Assembly (NCBI GenBank): GCA_963585895.1
Contig: OY757939.1
Span: 30,363,809-30,427,808 of the forward strand
From: Sepioteuthis lessoniana
Taxonomy: Eukaryota > Mollusca > Cephalopoda > Myopsida > Loliginidae
Length of the DNA: 64,000 bases
Direction: 5' to 3'
Of the stretch, positions 23,841-35,166 are shown piece by piece; position 1 is the stretch's first letter; each line of letters begins with the position of its first letter. The translations under genes and the position numbers were made by a program. The notes beneath the pieces were generated by a model. The model saw only the letters and a program-made list of their open reading frames with translations. It was not told the origin of the DNA and did no database searches.

Positions 23841-24023
23841 TAAGGCAACTGTTAAACATATATAAAGTCACATTATGATTTATTCATAGGTAGACTAGTT
23901 TTGCTCCATCTTACTATTGTTGCTTTTTATTTATCATTTTTGATTTTAAGGTCAAAGGTTTACTGACCCAGAATGTGGGAATAAAAATGATATCAAATCC
24001 TTTACTCCTAAAATGATATTTAC

Positions 24024-24144
24024 CTTGCTGGCTCCAACTTGATATTGTAATTCACTGGCTGGGCAGACTGTTGCTAAAATTTTACTGCACACTTCATTTG
24101 GCATTTGGTATTCTTTTATTATTTCTTTCAAAAGACATTGATAT
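24024..24144 (-). CDS. Unconventional myosin motor domain, converter exon (last visible exon)
   Basis: This exon is 121 nt. Its first base completes the Arg of FIDR, followed by YQCLLKEIIKEYQMPNEVCS and ending ELQYQVGASK|gtaaat in phase 0. The acceptor is cttcccttttaag. The segment is the converter subdomain, ending just before the VFLR/LFLK motif that leads into the IQ lever arm. I could not find the next exon to the left. It may be short, lie in the repeat-rich 1-24 kb, or fall outside the window. Seven exons joined give about 336 codons without a stop. Confidence 0.9.
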
Positions 24145-24939
24145 CTTAAAAGGGAAGAAAAAATTATAAAATTTATTCTTGACAAAATCTAAAAAAAACA
24201 AGATAATGTAATTAAACAAAAATGTAAATATGTTCTGATAGATGATATTCTACTTATTTAAAAGACTGTTTATCTCCCAAATCTTCTCTAAAATTGGTTT
24301 CAATCAATCTTTGAACACCTTGACAAAATTAAAAAAGGTTTTCTAAAATTGCCATTATGATAATATATATATGTGTAAAAACAAACAGTCGAGAAAATTC
24401 AATTGACATGTTTGGTGACTGTTCCATTAGAAATAAAATTTTATTTTCCAAAAACAAAGTCTGCATCTGATAAAAAGGAGAGAAGTTTGTTGTTATTGAT
24501 TTTTCTTTAATATCCTGTAGGGGTCAAGTTTTGGAGCTTATCTATATGAGCTATTTTCTTTATTTTTTATTTTTATTTATGTCTTTTAGTATTAATTTGG
24601 TGAAGGCAGGGGATATATCATATAAACTTGGATGTAAACTGATTGTAGTAGTTTTTATGGATGAGTCTACTTTCTTTGCCGTGACAAATTATATTCTTTC
24701 TTTTTTTATTAGAGACATATAAGTTAAGTTAAAATTATGATCACAGCTGTTCTGATGTTAGATGGTAACATTAAGTTTTCTGTTCATTTTCCAATTTCTC
24801 AAATGTTGATCTGTTCTTTTCGTTACGGTTCTGGAAGTTTTGACAATGTATTTTTTCAGGCATTGTGAAAATATATATTATACACAAAGTGAGTTTAAAA
24901 AATTATTGATATTGAATCTATATCTATAAAGACAAAATT

Positions 24940-25745
24940 GATTGGTTTGGTTTGGTGGGTTTAATGGGATATCAACCTTTGTAGGTTATTTAATGCCAAA
25001 TCAATTTTTATGTAAATAATCATTTTTATTTAAAACAATTCAGTTTAGCAAGAGTACACACTTTAATTGTCAAAAACATTTCTATTTCAAACTATTAAAG
25101 CAGTTATATATAACAATTCAGTTTAGCGTAAGTACAGTTTCAATGTCAAAAACAGTTCAATTTTAAACAATTCAGTTTAGCATAAGTACGCAGTTTATAT
25201 GTAAGTACAGTTTAATTGTGAAAAACATATCTATTATAAGGTATTTAATTTAGTCAAGCAGTTCTAATTCAGCTAATTCAGTTGAGTATAAATACAGATT
25301 TTGTTTATACACAGTTAATTGTCAAAACAGTTCTATGTTAAACAATTTAGTTTAGTGTAAATACAGTTTCAATGTCAAAACCAGTTCTATTTGAAATAAT
25401 TCAGTTTAGCATAAGCATGCAGTTTAGATGTAAGTATGGTTTAATTGTCAAAAACATTTCTATTTTAAGCAATTCAGTTTTGTCAAACAATTCAGTTTAT
25501 CATAAGTATGCCGTTAGTTCTATTTAACCCATAGATAGGGCCCTATCAGGTGCTACCACGCCGGGCCAGAGTGGACCTGGGAGCGATCACAATAAAGGGG
25601 TACTCCACATTCCCCAAACCTCCAGCATTACTGGAACCTCACCATCAGACTGTTTAGTGTCATATCAGGACGCTTGTTGGGGGGGGTCTTACCCCTCTGC
25701 AGAGGTGCAGTCAGTGTATTCTACAGCCCCAGCCGACTGGGCAAG
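24940..25745 (+). repeat. Dispersed repeat family A, copy 4, with internal minisatellite
   Basis: It starts at ggtttggtgggtttaatggg with the gtaggttatttaatgccaaa marker (24,950-25,000). It then carries a minisatellite (25,020-25,515), followed by cccatagatagggccctatc, aggtgctaccacgccgggcc, ggacctgggagcgatc and tcttacccctctgcagaggt (to 25,740). It lies in the 2.5-kb myosin intron. The same architecture occurs inverted at 58,905-59,575. Confidence 0.75.
25020..25515. repeat. Minisatellite (attcagtttagcataagta type)
   Basis: About eight to ten degenerate units of 50-60 nt built from aacaattcagtttagcataa, gtacacagtttaattgtcaa and aaacatttctatttcaaac. The same unit, inverted, fills 59,115-59,490. 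Confidence 0.8.
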
Positions 25746-26114
25746 ACAAAATTGAAGAACAAATGAAACATTAACTGACATTCAATATACTAATTTCAGT
25801 GAGTTATCTATTGGTCAAAGCACCTCTGAAATACTTCTTTTTCATATAGTATGAAGCTAGACTGTTGTACTTGTAAAAATATCTGCCAGATTCTCAAAGT
25901 TTGTCTTTGAGATGAATCTTTCATTTAGGAAACCAGAAAAAAAGTCAGGTAAGTGTCACTTGAATGATCCTGTGTTTTGCTAAAAACCGTTGATCAAAAA
26001 TTGGCATTGAAAAATTGATCAAAAATTGGCATCATCACTTTATTATATAAATAAAGTTGGGCATATATCTCCATTTATGTTTTAAAGACTTCAGTTTTTA
26101 TATTTTTTAATCAC

Positions 26115-26148
<34 letters not shown>

Positions 26149-26172
26149 GGGGGTGTGTGTGTGTGTGTGTGA
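26115..26172. repeat. (GT)n microsatellite
   Basis: An alternating gt tract with a central run of eight g's, in the myosin intron between exons at 24,144 and 26,650. Confidence 0.95.
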
Positions 26173-26649
26173 AAATTCTCATAACACAGCAAAAAAGGAT
26201 AAATCATAGACCTGTATACTTAAATTGCTCGAAGGAATAAAATAATTTCTAGTTCAATTTGCAACTGAAGGATAATTTTGTGGAGTTTTTGTTAATGCTG
26301 AACAGCAATTTTTTTGATTTGATGAAGATAATGAAAAAAAGATAAATAGAACCTGCAATACATTCACACACACATCTATATATATATATGCACACATAAA
26401 TATATATGCACAGAAACACTATGTGTGTGTGTGTGTGTGTGTTATCTTTTGTTTATGAATTTAAATCATCTGAAATAGTCAATACGGATTCAAATGTTGA
26501 ATCTACAAAAAAAAAAGAAAAAACTAACATTTTGCCAAATATTTTTTAATCTGACAAACAGTTATTCAGTGGCAATTGCTAAAAACTCCCTCCATACATT
26601 TTGTTATCAATTTTAGATTTGATTTTTTTAAATTCAAATTTTAGATTAC

Positions 26650-26820
26650 CTGTCAATGAAAACTGGGAATTTGATTCGAATTGGGTATCCTTTCTTACGG
26701 ATTTGGACAAGTTGAAGGACTCCACTGTATCGAAGTTGTTCGAGAACAATGACTTGGTCAAAAAGCATAGGTGCCTTGTTTATATTTGGTTTGATGCAAC
26801 GAACAAAAAATGGATTACAC
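26650..26820 (-). CDS. Unconventional myosin motor domain, actin-binding and SH1/SH2 helix exon
   Basis: This exon is 171 nt: one base completing Arg, 56 codons, then two bases of the next Arg (GACAG|gtaatc). It encodes CNPFFVRCIKPN, then LEQLRYSGVLQLVQIRKKGY and PIRIKFPVFID. These are the strut/actin-binding segment, the SH2-SH1 helices and the start of the converter, and they are diagnostic of a myosin motor. The acceptor is cattccag|G. Strikingly, this acceptor is the first member of a 37-bp tandem repeat (26,821-27,013), so the same AG motif recurs five more times upstream in the intron. The reading frame is intact. Confidence 0.94.
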
Positions 26821-27013
26821 CTGGAATGATGGACAGAGAGAATCAAAGAATGTATTGCAGGAATGTTGGAGTAACAGAATCAAAGAATATATTGCTGGAA
26901 TGTTGGATTAACAGAATCAAAGAATGTATTGCTGGAATGTTGGATTAACAGAATCAAAGAATGTATTGCTGGAATGTTGGATAAACAGAATCAAAGAATA
27001 TATTGCTGGAATG
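26821..27013. repeat. 37-bp minisatellite abutting a myosin 3' splice site
   Basis: The ctggaatg-type motif begins at 26,821, 26,858, 26,895, 26,932, 26,969 and 27,006: six occurrences at exact 37-bp spacing. On the coding (minus) strand each reads cattccwg/cattccag. The one at 26,821 is the splice acceptor of the exon 26,650-26,820. The unit also contains gaatcaaagaatgtattg and ttggattaaca. So the intron holds five further AG sites with the same local sequence upstream of the true acceptor. Confidence 0.92.
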
Positions 27014-27179
27014 TCTATAGAGGTAGATTTCTCATTTTATTGTCTCTGCCTTTGCATGTCTCATATTATTTTATTAGTTTTCTGTTATTTTACACTAACA
27101 ATTTCACTTCTTTTCTTACTGAAAATTCCATGAATTGAACTCACATTTTCCAGACTCTATTGAAAATCTCTTAAGATTA

Positions 27180-27310
27180 CCAGCTATAACAAAAGACACC
27201 TGAAGATGGCCAGAGAATAAAGTAGCCAAAATATTGTGAATATAACAGCCAAGGGCCAAATAATGTAAATAATGTAAATAAGAACTCCTTGTCTCATTAA
27301 TCAAATTTAT
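27180..27310 (+). repeat. Penelope-like 3' UTR-type fragment (weak)
   Basis: acacctgaagatggccagag, then agtagccaaaatattgtg and a duplicated aaataatgtaaataatgt. A ctgaagatggcc...gccaaaatattgtg block resembles the tail hairpin region seen in some Penelope-like elements. Low support. Confidence 0.3.
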
Positions 27311-27368
27311 TCAAGTCAAAATTTGGAAACCAAGATTTTATAATGATACAACAAGGTTTGTTTTTTAC

Positions 27369-27523
27369 CGTTTCATTGTGTCAATCAAAGATAAAAGGCT
27401 TTCATTGAATTGTGCTGCGACAGTCTGAACTCGAGGTTTTTTAGCAATGTAACGTCCAGTAGTTTTACTCAGTGTCCTCACAAATAACTTGCCTTTCATT
27501 TCTTCAAACATCCGAGAAATTGT
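27369..27523 (-). CDS. Unconventional myosin motor domain, loop 2 exon
   Basis: This exon is 155 nt. It starts in phase 0 (TISRMFEEMKGKLF) and ends two bases into an Arg codon (ATGAAACG|gtaaaa). The acceptor is ttatatttcctttcag. It covers the loop 2 region and ends QTVAAQFNESLLSLIDTMK, equivalent to the TVA..F..SL..L...M stretch that precedes the actin-binding segment in myosins. The split Arg is completed by the first G of the exon at 26,820. Loop 2 holds several basic residues (KGK, RTLSKTTGRYIAKKPR), consistent with actin contact. It follows the 14.8-kb repeat-filled intron. Confidence 0.92.
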
Positions 27524-28979
27524 CTGAAAGGAAATATAAAGGATTTAAAAATCTTTATTTTATGTTTTGTGACACGATTAAAAAAAAAATAAATAAGATA
27601 TGTAGAATGACTTCAGCAAAGAAAAAGTCAGAACTGGAATCAAATGCTTTCACAATAATATCAATGACAAAAAGATTTGGTTTATGTAATGGCATGTCAA
27701 ACCCTTATGAGTTATTCAATGCTAAAATTTGATTCAAATGATTTCAAGTATTGTTTCAAGTATTCACATTTAATACTAATAATTTACACTCTATCATTTG
27801 GTTTCTAATAACTATTCCTATCAATAATAACAATAATGCTAACAATAATAAATGCAATAATATAAATATGTGACTGACCGTCCAGAAATGGAAAAAGAAA
27901 TCTTTGAATTCTGTGTTTTGAATGAAAAAGATTAATCAATTAGTAGATTTCCCTGTCTTCTTAACAAAACTATTTTAAATGCATCAGTTAGATTTTATTT
28001 TGTCTATGAAACTAAAATCTTTGCTGAATATTATCTGTGATTTAAATGTAAAGATGAATCGGTTAATTGAAAATCTTTTAGGAAAATTATTTAAAACACA
28101 AGTTAAAATGATTTTTTTTACTTCTGTTTCAAATTCTGTACAGTTTGTTTTTGTTTACATAAGTTAGTATAAAATTTAAGATTGCTAGAATCCGTAAATA
28201 AGGATAGATTATACAGTGTCTGGAACCAGATATGAAATAGCAACCAAAAAGAAATAATCTTCTTTCTTATAGGGGTAAATCTAAGCAATAATGAGTTCCC
28301 AATGGCCCTTTACTTTAATTAGCACAAGCCAAAATAATGACACTGAAATACCAGCAAATAACTCAGGACTTACTAATATCAGGTAAATTTTCAAATTAGC
28401 TTAACAGTGGATTTTTACTAAGTTAAAACTTATCCAAAGTGAAAGATTGTTTTTTGTGACCTGCTGAAAGTTTCCTTTACCAAAAGGTTCTTGGTCATAT
28501 CTGTGTCAGAAGTGCAGATAATAAGCAACCCCTGGGTTTGGTGTAGCCACATTATACTACCCATGAAAAATGACAAATCTAAATATAACTCAATGTGGAA
28601 CCCAAACAGCAGGTTTGGGTGTCATGATTGGCAGGTGCTCTCTTGATAGCTAACATGGAAGACCTAGTCAGCTTCCTGTGAATGTTGGCAGCTCTTTTTT
28701 TCAGGTACACGAATGACAAACAAAGCAATCACACAAATCAGAGACTGCAGTGCAGAAAGTGGACCAGGCAAGATAACAAACTGGCACTTTACTCTTATTT
28801 TAAAAGTAACCCTACTCAAAGAAGATATAGAAAAAGAAGGATAGAGATTTAGGTAGAGTTCACTAGATTTAAGACAACAAACCAAAGGCTTGCTGATCAG
28901 GTTAGGATGATAATAAAGAAAGGCTAGTTTTCTGACCTTGAAATATTGGAAATACACCATCAAATATATAAGGAAACAT

Positions 28980-31900
28980 GTCAACATACCACTGCTACAG
29001 TAACTGAGATGTTAAATACAAAAATGGCAGAAACTTCTAATGAAAGGCAAACACTAAGTAATAACAACCAAGACACCAAACACCCAAACACAATTGAACA
29101 AACACTAAACAAGAAGAAAAAATGTATGTAGAGATTATTAATAGAATTATGTCTGAGAAGAAAACCCCATTGCCTTCTCTCAGGAACCAAGACTGGAAAA
29201 CAGTCAAAGCAGAGGCTGAAAAAATAAATGTCTTATTAGCAAATATCCCAACAAATAACATCACAGAACTAAACAATCTAATCTAAGCAGGTGCAAAACT
29301 AGTCTGTAAAAAAGTAGGGTTTTTCCTGAAGAACAAAAAGAAAATGGCTAAACCAGATGGGAAATTAGATTGGAAACATAGATAAGAAATCTACAACAAG
29401 CAAAGATGATAAGACAGAAGAATAATATGAGATATTGGCACAAAGAGGAAAAAGCCACACAATTACAACAAAAGATACAACTCGAAGAGATAAATCAGAA
29501 GGTACTGGCAAAACACTAAAAAGATATAGATAAAACAAGACCTTCCAAAACAACAAAAGAAAATTCTACCAGCAAGTAGTAGGAGAAAATGTGATGACAG
29601 TTCAGCAACCGGATGCAACGGAAGCAAAATGGTTTAGGAGCAAAGTATGGGAATGGATGGATCATAATAAAAAAGCTGAATGGATAAACAACATGGAAAA
29701 AGAATTGCAAAGTGTCAAAGAAAGTCTTAAGGCAAATATACACATTGATTAACTTGAAGTGAGAATCAAAAAATACCAAATTGGAAAATTCCGGGCCTTG
29801 ATGGCATACATGGATTCTGATTTAAAAAGTTCACTTCCATCTATGACAGACTAACTATCAAAATGAACAGATGCTTACAAGAAACAAACATACCTGAATG
29901 GATGACCAAAGGAAAAACCACCTTTATAGACCCATAATGTACCTACCAATTATATGGAAAATACTAATGGCAAAAATTAGGGAGGAGATTTACTATTTGT
30001 TAATAAGCCATGAACTGTTCCCTGAGGAACAGAAAGGATGCCATAAAGGATCCAGAGGGATAGAAGAGCTCCTATATACTGATCAACACATTCTCAACGA
30101 GAGCAAAACAGGATAGAAAAATCTGGTTATGGCATGGATTGACTACAAAAAGGGCTTATGATATGGCCTTCTACCAAAACGGGATAATACACTGTTTCAA
30201 AATGTACAAGATATTAGTGAAGTCCTAAAGTTTATCAGGAGAACCAAGGAGAACTAGAGAATGGAATTAATGGCAAATGGTAAAAGTTCAGCAGAGTTAA
30301 AAGTTCAGACAGGAATATTCCGGGGAGATGCGCTATCATCATTGCTGTCTATGGTGGTGATGATGCCGCTCAATCTCACACTCAGGAAATGCACAGACAG
30401 ATACAAACTAAATCGCAAGAAAAGATCATTTACTCATGTACATAGACAACATAAAAAATGAAAAATAATTGGCAACTGTCTTACAGGCAGAGAGAATATA
30501 CTGTCAGGACATAGGAATGGAATTTGACTTAGAAAAATGCTCAATGTTAATAATGAGAAGTGGGAAATGAGATATGACAGAGGAAATAGAACTACCAAAT
30601 CAAGACAAAGTCATAACACTTGGAGAAAAAGACTTACAAATACTCGGGGATATTGGAAGTGGACAATATCAGACAAGTGGAGATGAAAGAAAAAATTAAA
30701 AAAAGATGCATCTGGCCTGTCACAAGTCAGGAAATTCAGTTACTGGCTACAGAGGTTGGATAATCAGAGTCCCGGTTTATTTGATCACTAGTTCAATGGG
30801 GATGTCTCAATGTGGTCTCGATGTATTGTGTTAGTCCGAGCAGTGGTTGCTCATGGACTAGGGTGATGCAGATGTTTGCTGCTGGATAAAGTTGGAACTA
30901 GTCTGCAGGTGCTGGTTGCTTGAAGATGCATGAACTGCTAGTACTGGTTACTGCTGCTGCTGGGTGAAGCTGGAACTGGTCTGCAGGTGCTAGTTGCTTG
31001 AAGGTGCATGAACCGGTCTACAGGTGCTGGTTGCTTGAAGGTGCATGAACTGCTAGTACTGGTTACTGCTGCTGCTGGGTGAAGCTGGAACTGGTCTGCA
31101 GGTGCTAGTTGCTTGAAGGTGCATGAACTGCTAGTACTGGTTACTACTGCTGCTGGGTGAAGCTGGAACTGGTCTGCAGGTGCTAGTTGCTTGAAGGTTC
31201 TGCTGGGTGAAGCTGGAGCAAGAAAGGTGTAGTGAGGAGATCAAAGGTAATCTCGGAAGTTAGCTCTTAGAAGAGCTGTTGATGGTAGACTTTCTGAGGT
31301 GAACTCTGAGAAGAGCTGTTTGAATGAGATGATTGGTTTGGTTGGCTGTGCTGGGTCCATGGCTGTGGTTGGTTCCTGCGTCATCTATTCGATGGAGTCA
31401 AGACATTGGTTGTTGGGTTGGCCTGGAGCTATGTGTCTCTGGCAGCTGCTGCTGATAAGGTCTTGGTCATCGTGCTATGACCAGAGGAGGTACAGATACC
31501 TTCCTTGCCTACTGGCTGTTTCAGCTGAAATGTCCCTATGGTTGTTGAATGCTAAGTTTATATAGGGGTAAACGTTGCTTCTCTGCTGGGCCAAGTAAAA
31601 GGGCTTCTGTGCACAGGAAGTTCCTTTATTAAATATAAGTAACAATGAAATACTTCATTGTACTTTGAAGAGGAACTTTTAAATGTGATGTATTTTATCC
31701 TGTAATTACAAACTTATTTCCGAAAGGCCATCAGAATATTTCGAAAAATAGTTTGTGTTAGTAAAAGAAATTCTATCATGACGAATCTACAATGTTTATT
31801 TGTTGTCTGATGTCATGGGTGACTCAATGTTTTCACTAAACCGGGGATTTTAGATTAAGTAGCTGGAACAGCCACTAGCATTCAAGATAGTGTTGATGCA

Positions 31901-32460
31901 TCAATATGATGACTCGAAGACTACATACACAAGCACGGATGAAAACTGCCAACAGCCATCAAAAACAATATGGACAGGGCAATCATCAACAGAACAGAAA
32001 TAATCAGAAAACAAAAATTGGAAGGAAAAAAACTTCATGGATACTTCAAGCGACAAACAAACAAAATCTCACATGAGAAAATTTGGAAATGGCTAAGAAA
32101 GGGAAAACTTAAGAAAAAATAGAATCTCTTCTGATAGCAGCCCAAAACAACACCATAAGAACCAACTATATCAAAGTGAGTATAGATAAGACACAACAAA
32201 ATAGCAAATGTAGGTTATGTGGTGATAGAAATGAAATGATCAATTGCTTAATAGTTGAATACTGCAAATTAGCACAAAATGATTATAAGACTAGACATGA
32301 CTGGGTGGACAGCATTATTAAGATCAGCAAGAATACTAAGAAGAATACTGGAGACTTGAGGAGATTTGCTGTCACTCAGACTTCAGTGGAAGACCATCAG
32401 ATAATGCTGGTGTGAAAAACTCTCAAAAGAGTAGTATGTTATAAATAAAATATTATGTAA
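28980..32460 (+). mobile_element. R4/Dong-like LINE (restriction-like endonuclease type), decayed, with an insertion
   Basis: Inside the 14.8-kb myosin intron. Readable parts in order: N-terminal scrap (about 29,160-29,340); KIPNWKIPGLDGIHG and NIPEWMTKGKTT (about 29,770-29,925); RT fragments YLPIIWKILMAKIREEIYYL, ELFPEEQKGCHKGSRGIEEL (29,940-30,110), IFRGDALSSLLSMVVMMPLN (about 30,318-30,380); and a broken Y.D.D-like box near 30,440. A 1.1-kb insertion follows (about 30,765-31,850). Then come SLLIAAQNNTIRTNYIKV and a zinc knuckle CRLCGDRNEMINCLIVEYC (32,207-32,262; His replaced by Cys). The restriction-like endonuclease is deleted, so the knuckle joins directly to the 3' terminus (32,320-32,460). 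Confidence 0.75.
30765..31852. mobile_element. Insertion in the R4-like LINE with tandem repeats and short inverted ends
   Basis: The segment separates two blocks of the LINE. Its ends carry agtcccggtttattt (left, 30,768) and actaaaccggggatttt (right, about 31,835), which pair as an imperfect inverted repeat around CCCGGTTTA. Inside, 30,890-31,215 has tandem repeats (about 38 and 78 nt) built on gctggaactggtctgcaggt and gctagttgcttgaaggtg. No transposase is visible, so it may be a non-autonomous DNA element or an LTR. Confidence 0.45.
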
Positions 32461-32564
32461 CACAAACTTTGTTCCTGGATTGTATGAGTTATTTAATTAT
32501 TATGTTGTAAAAGAATAAAAAATGGTCATTATTCTCTTCAAACTTCGCTTTTCTGCCCTGGTTA

Positions 32565-34915
32565 ATATTATAGAAATTTACGAAGCACTTTGCTTCGATG
32601 TGGCACAAGGCCAAATGAATGGGGCACCCAATGAGATTCGAACTCACTTGTGTAGATTTGCTAGTCAAGCTTGCTAACCATTACACCACCAGAGGTGCCC
32701 TCTGGTTAATATTATAGTAATTTACGAAGCTCTTTACTTCGATGTGGCACAAGGCCGAATGAATTGGGCACCCAATGAGTATCGAACTCACTCGTGTAGG
32801 TTTGCTAGTCAAGCTTGCTAACCGTTACACCACCAGAGGTGCCCCAGGTTAATATTATAGTAATTTACAAAGCTCTTTGCTTCGATAAGGCACAAGGCCG
32901 AATGCCTGGTAATTATTATAGTAATTTACGAAGCTCTTTGCTTCGATGTGGCAAAAGGCCGAATGAATGGGGTACCCAATGAGACTCGAACTCACTTGTG
33001 TAGGTTTGCTAGTCTAGCTTGCTAACCATTACACCACCAGAGGTGCCCTCTGGTTAATATTATAGTAATTTACGAAGCTCTTTACTTCGATGTGGCACAA
33101 GGCCGAATGAATTGGGCACCCAATGAGTATCGAACTCACTCGTGTAGGTTTGCTAGTCAAGCTTGCTAACCGTTACACCACCAGAGGTGCCCCAGGTTAA
33201 TATTATAGTAATTTACAAAGCTCTTTGCTTCGATATGGCACAAGGCCTGCTTAATATTATAGTAATTTACGAAGCTCTTTGCTTCGATGTGGCACAAGGC
33301 TGAATGAATAGGGCAAACAATGAGACTCGAACTCACTTGTGTAGGTTTGCTAGTCTAGCTTGCTAACTGTTACACCACCAGAGGTGCCCCGGGTTAATAT
33401 TATAGTAATTTACAAAGCTCTTTGTTTCGATGTGACACAAGGCCTGGTTAATATAGTAATTTACGAAGCTCTTTGCTTCGATGTGGCACAAGGCCGAATG
33501 AATGGGGCGCCCAATGAGACTCGAACTCACTCGTTTAGGTTTGCTAGTCTAGCTTGCTAACCGTTACAACCACCAGAGGTGCTCCTGGTTAATATTATAG
33601 TAATTTACAAAGCTCTTTGCTTCGATGTGGCACAAGGCCTGCTTAATATTATAGTAATTTACGAAGCTCTTTGCTTTGATGTGGCACTGTTGCATTGTCA
33701 TCTGCTGATTCATGCAGAAATACACATATATATACAGGATACATACCGACGCAATGATAACAGACGCAAGAATAAAGGACGAAGGAAGGAAAACGCAGGA
33801 ATGAAGGTCGCATGAAGACTTCTTTAGAAAAATATTCACCTCTCACTTTATTGCAAGGGTTTGAAAGGGTTGTTTAAGGGTTTGCATGTGAGAGGATGCT
33901 GGAGACCGAACGTAAACTTCATATTTTGACCCCACTGTTATGACCGTCACGTTGTGTCTTTCTTGTTCTCTTAGATGCTCAACCAGAGGTCTTGGGGTCC
34001 ACTCCATCGGGGCTTCCGAGGGCCCCCTCGGTCGGGTGTGGCCTTCCCTACCACATCTGGTCTCTACTGTCTGGAAGTCTGCTGGCAACTGCTTGGCACC
34101 CCGAACTCAACTGACTTAAATAATAACTCAACGCCCACACGATCGCCTACTGGATCTTTGAAATCGGATGTTTAATCGTCATCAAGCGGAAATAACTGTC
34201 ATGAAGTTCAGGGGTTACTCTCTTCCGGGGCATCACTATTAGTGGCACAATGGGACCTTCACCTTGTCCCATATCATAAGCCTTAATCCGCCCACGCGAT
34301 CTCTTTCGATTACTGGCCTTTGGAATGTGTCACTTCCATCTGGTGTATTACCTTGGAATAGTATTTTTGGGCCGGGTTGAAGGTCAAAATATAACAGCAT
34401 AAGGACGAATGAATGGGGTACCCAAGGACACTCGAACTCACTCATGTAGGTTTGCTAGTCTAGCTTGCTAACCGTTACACCACCAGAGGTGCCCCTGGTT
34501 AATATTATAGTAATTTACAAAGCTCTTTGCTTCGATGTGGCACAAGGCCTGGTTAATATTACAGTAATTTACGAAGCTCTTTGCTTCGATGTGGCAAAAG
34601 GCCGAATGAATGGGGCGCCTAATGAGACTCGAACTCACTCGTGTAGGTTTGCTAGTCTAGCTTGCTAACCGTTACACCACCAGAGGTGCCCCTGGTTAAT
34701 ATTATAGTAATTTACGAAGCTTTTTGCTTTGATGTGGCACAAGGCCGAATGAATGGGGCGCCCAATGAGACTCGAACTCACTCGTGTAGGTTTGCTAGTC
34801 TAGCTTGCTAACCGTTACACCACCAGAGGTGCCCCTGGTTGATATTATAGTAATTTACAAAGTTCTTTGCTTCGATGTGGCACAAGGCCTGGTTAATGCC
34901 CTCAAAAATGAAGTT
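32565..34915 (-). repeat. Tandem array of nine tRNA-like units with hairpin spacers, split by a solo LTR
   Basis: On the minus strand nine tRNA-like units of about 80 nt lie at 32,621-32,700, 32,766-32,844, 32,969-33,048, 33,113-33,193, 33,310-33,390, 33,504-33,585, 34,415-34,495, 34,612-34,692 and 34,755-34,835. Each has a 7-bp acceptor stem (GGGGCAC against GTGCCCC in the best copy), an A-box-like TGGTGTAACGGTTAGC and a T-arm GUGAG/UUCGAGU/CUCAU. The anticodon arm is degenerate. Spacers are ctggttaatattatagtaat then ttacgaagctctttgcttcg, the latter forming CGAAGC/GCTTCG. No unit looks like a normal functional tRNA. Confidence 0.85.
33688..34396. mobile_element. Solo LTR candidate inside the tRNA-like array
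   Basis: 709 bp interrupts the spacer sequence gtggcac|aaggc. It starts TGTTGCATTGTCATCTG and ends AATATAACA (TGTT...AACA termini), flanked by gcac on the left (33,684-33,687) and gcat on the right (34,397-34,400), an imperfect 4-bp duplication. A TATA-like acatatatatacagg lies at about 33,722. No coding potential is evident. Confidence 0.6.
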
Positions 34916-34919
34916 TAAG

Positions 34920-35124
34920 AAATTAACATATTTTTTATGTAAATTTGCACATTTTTCTCTTCAAACTTTTTGATCTGGGTTTTGAAATCTTCAAAACATG
35001 ATGGGAGATGGTATTCATTAGTAACTGGTATATGAAAGTGATTTTATGTTAATCATAAATCACAAAAACCAACTCTCTGAAAATTTTTGTTGATTTTTCT
35101 ATAACTTTAGTATAAATGATATAA

Positions 35125-35166
<42 letters not shown>

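Noticed and set aside
1..23999. Next myosin exon (IQ/lever arm) to the left of 24,024
   Set aside because: I looked for an acceptor followed by a phase-0 (V/L)FL(R/K) start on the minus strand and found none I could support.
29516..29779. Minus-strand hydrophobic open frames around 28.6-29.8 kb
   Set aside because: They are antisense to the decayed R4-like LINE and reflect its A-rich sense strand.
33360..33560. Short plus-strand open frames in the tRNA-like array
   Set aside because: Near-identical frames recur (e.g. 34,465-34,668) because the array is repeated; there is no start context or protein family.
32621..34835. Functional tRNA genes in the array
   Set aside because: The acceptor and T-arms are good but the anticodon arm cannot form a normal 5-bp stem and 7-nt loop, so I list them as tRNA-like.
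32565..34915. CRISPR-like array (repeats with spacers)
   Set aside because: The repeats are about 80-nt tRNA-like units, the intervening sequence is itself repeated rather than unique, and the genome is eukaryotic.
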